A stretch of 64,000 bases of DNA from Jeotgalibacillus soli (lineage in GTDB: Bacteria > Bacillota > Bacilli > Bacillales > Jeotgalibacillaceae): positions 186,001-250,000 of the forward strand of contig NZ_JXRP01000009.1 of assembly GCF_000829435.1 (NCBI RefSeq). The letters are read 5' to 3'. The notes below the pieces were generated by a model, which worked only from the letters and a program-made list of their open reading frames with translations, searched no databases and had not been told where the DNA came from. The first letter of the stretch is position 1. Every line of letters begins with the position of its first letter. The position numbers and the translations under genes were made by a program. Positions 63,368-64,000 of the stretch are shown one piece after another.

Positions 63368-64000
63368 GTGGTTGCTGTAAAAGTTGGCATTATTGGAACT
63401 GGTTTTTCAGCTCAAGCACATATAGAAGCTATAAGAAGACTGAAGGGTGTAGAAGTTGTAGCTGTTTCAGCCAGTACAATTGAAAAAGCTGAAGAACTTG
63501 CTCGAGAGTACATGATTCCCCGAACCTATGCTGATCCGTTAGAACTAATAAATGATCCGGAAGTGGAAGCGATACACAATTGTACGCCAAATGATCTTCA
63601 TTTTCCAATAAACCGGTATGTACTGCTGGCAGGAAAGCACCTGCTTTCAGAAAAACCTCTAGCCATGACAAGTGAGGAGTCCAAAGAGCTCGCTGAATTG
63701 GCTGAAAAAAGTCAAAGTGTTGCGACCATCGCCTTTAATTACCGTTTTTATCCTATGGTAGCTGAGGCAAAGGACATCATGCGCAACAAAACTTATGGCG
63801 ATTGCCACATTGTTTATGGCGGATATCTTCAAGATTGGTGCTTGAATAAAACGGATTACAGCTGGCGGATGGACCCGGAGAAAAACGGACCATCCCGTGC
63901 CATCGCAGATATTGGATCACACTGGTGCGATACGGTGCAGCACATTTTAGGAAAGAAAATTATTGAAGTGTTTGCTGATTTAAAGACTGTGCATCCTGTA
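63368..64000 (+). CDS. Gfo/Idh/MocA-family oxidoreductase (3' end outside window)
   Basis: 211 codons visible, starting at GTG 63368 after AGGAGGGGA and open to the window end. N-terminal Rossmann motif VGIIGTGFSAQAHIEAIRR, the cofactor/catalytic EKPLAM (Lys of the EKP motif), NYRFYP, and IADIGSHWCDTVQHILGKK of the catalytic domain. Uses NAD(P) on sugars, often making or reducing 3-keto sugars. Last visible gene of the operon with the two epimerases and the dehydrogenase. Confidence 0.9.
   Translation, partial: MVAVKVGIIGTGFSAQAHIEAIRRLKGVEVVAVSASTIEKAEELAREYMIPRTYADPLELINDPEVEAIHNCTPNDLHFPINRYVLLAGKHLLSEKPLAMTSEESKELAELAEKSQSVATIAFNYRFYPMVAEAKDIMRNKTYGDCHIVYGGYLQDWCLNKTDYSWRMDPEKNGPSRAIADIGSHWCDTVQHILGKKIIEVFADLKTVHPV

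Overview
The window looks like chromosome of a spore-forming, low-GC Gram-positive bacterium of the family Bacillaceae. Supporting signs are strong AGGAGG-type ribosome binding sites, many GTG/TTG starts, CcpA-type cre boxes, an intracellular subtilisin with a LIPY motif, a Tyr/Pro-rich CotT-like spore coat protein behind a sigma-K-type -10 box, and abundant simple hairpin terminators. No rRNA, tRNA, CRISPR array, prophage or intact insertion sequence was seen. The genus cannot be fixed from the sequence alone.

Layout. 1-3.5 kb: AT-rich surface-glycan-like remnant (end of an ABC exporter, a GT2 glycosyltransferase, a gene split by an in-frame TGA, a phosphoesterase), then an acyltransferase-3 membrane protein. 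5-12.3 kb: a complete paeninodin-type lasso peptide cluster in the order cyclase, 43-residue precursor, HPr-kinase-like tailoring kinase, PqqD-type recognition protein, B2 protease, nucleotidyltransferase, ABC exporter. Matching GTTCT-N6-AGAAC palindromes lie in front of both of its transcription units. 12.3-17.7 kb: a membrane-anchored phosphoesterase, then a glyoxylate-shunt group (malate synthase G, a small Cys-rich unknown protein, isocitrate lyase) whose three promoters share one palindromic motif. 17.8-20 kb: a PAS-GGDEF-EAL gene broken by three in-frame stops. 20-26 kb: a PTS regulator with one in-frame stop, an ascorbate-type IIB/IIC pair, and a convergent PTS-linked dihydroxyacetone kinase operon (dhaK, dhaL, dhaM). 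26-29 kb: glutathione-independent-type formaldehyde dehydrogenase and formyl-THF deformylase. 29-33 kb: a TAXI-type TRAP uptake operon. 33-37 kb: intracellular subtilisin, a luciferase-like monooxygenase, a TauE/SafE exporter and a divergent LysR regulator.

37.5-46 kb holds the least explained gene set. A PucR-type regulator is followed by an Asp/Glu-racemase-fold protein, an OPT transporter, a DUF917 protein (family of the S-methyl-thiohydantoin desulfurase), a DUF1177 protein and an AroM-family protein; a second unit encodes an EamA exporter and an M29/NicX-like metalloenzyme. It reads as an import, processing and export module for an unknown small nitrogenous compound.

46-56 kb: an Rrf2 regulator with its NmrA-like target and matching operators, two aldo/keto reductases, a lactonase plus iron alcohol dehydrogenase pair (gamma-butyrolactone/4-hydroxybutyrate-like), a chemoreceptor, the coat protein and an SDR lacking the usual Tyr/Lys pair. 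56.3-64 kb: a LacI-regulated carbohydrate operon with two ketose-3-epimerase-like TIM barrels, a zinc dehydrogenase, an ABC importer without its own ATPase, and a Gfo/Idh/MocA oxidoreductase cut by the window end.

Two themes cross the window: five in-frame nonsense codons in three otherwise open genes, and a dispersed Bacillaceae-type palindromic repeat present in two long forms and one internally deleted form.
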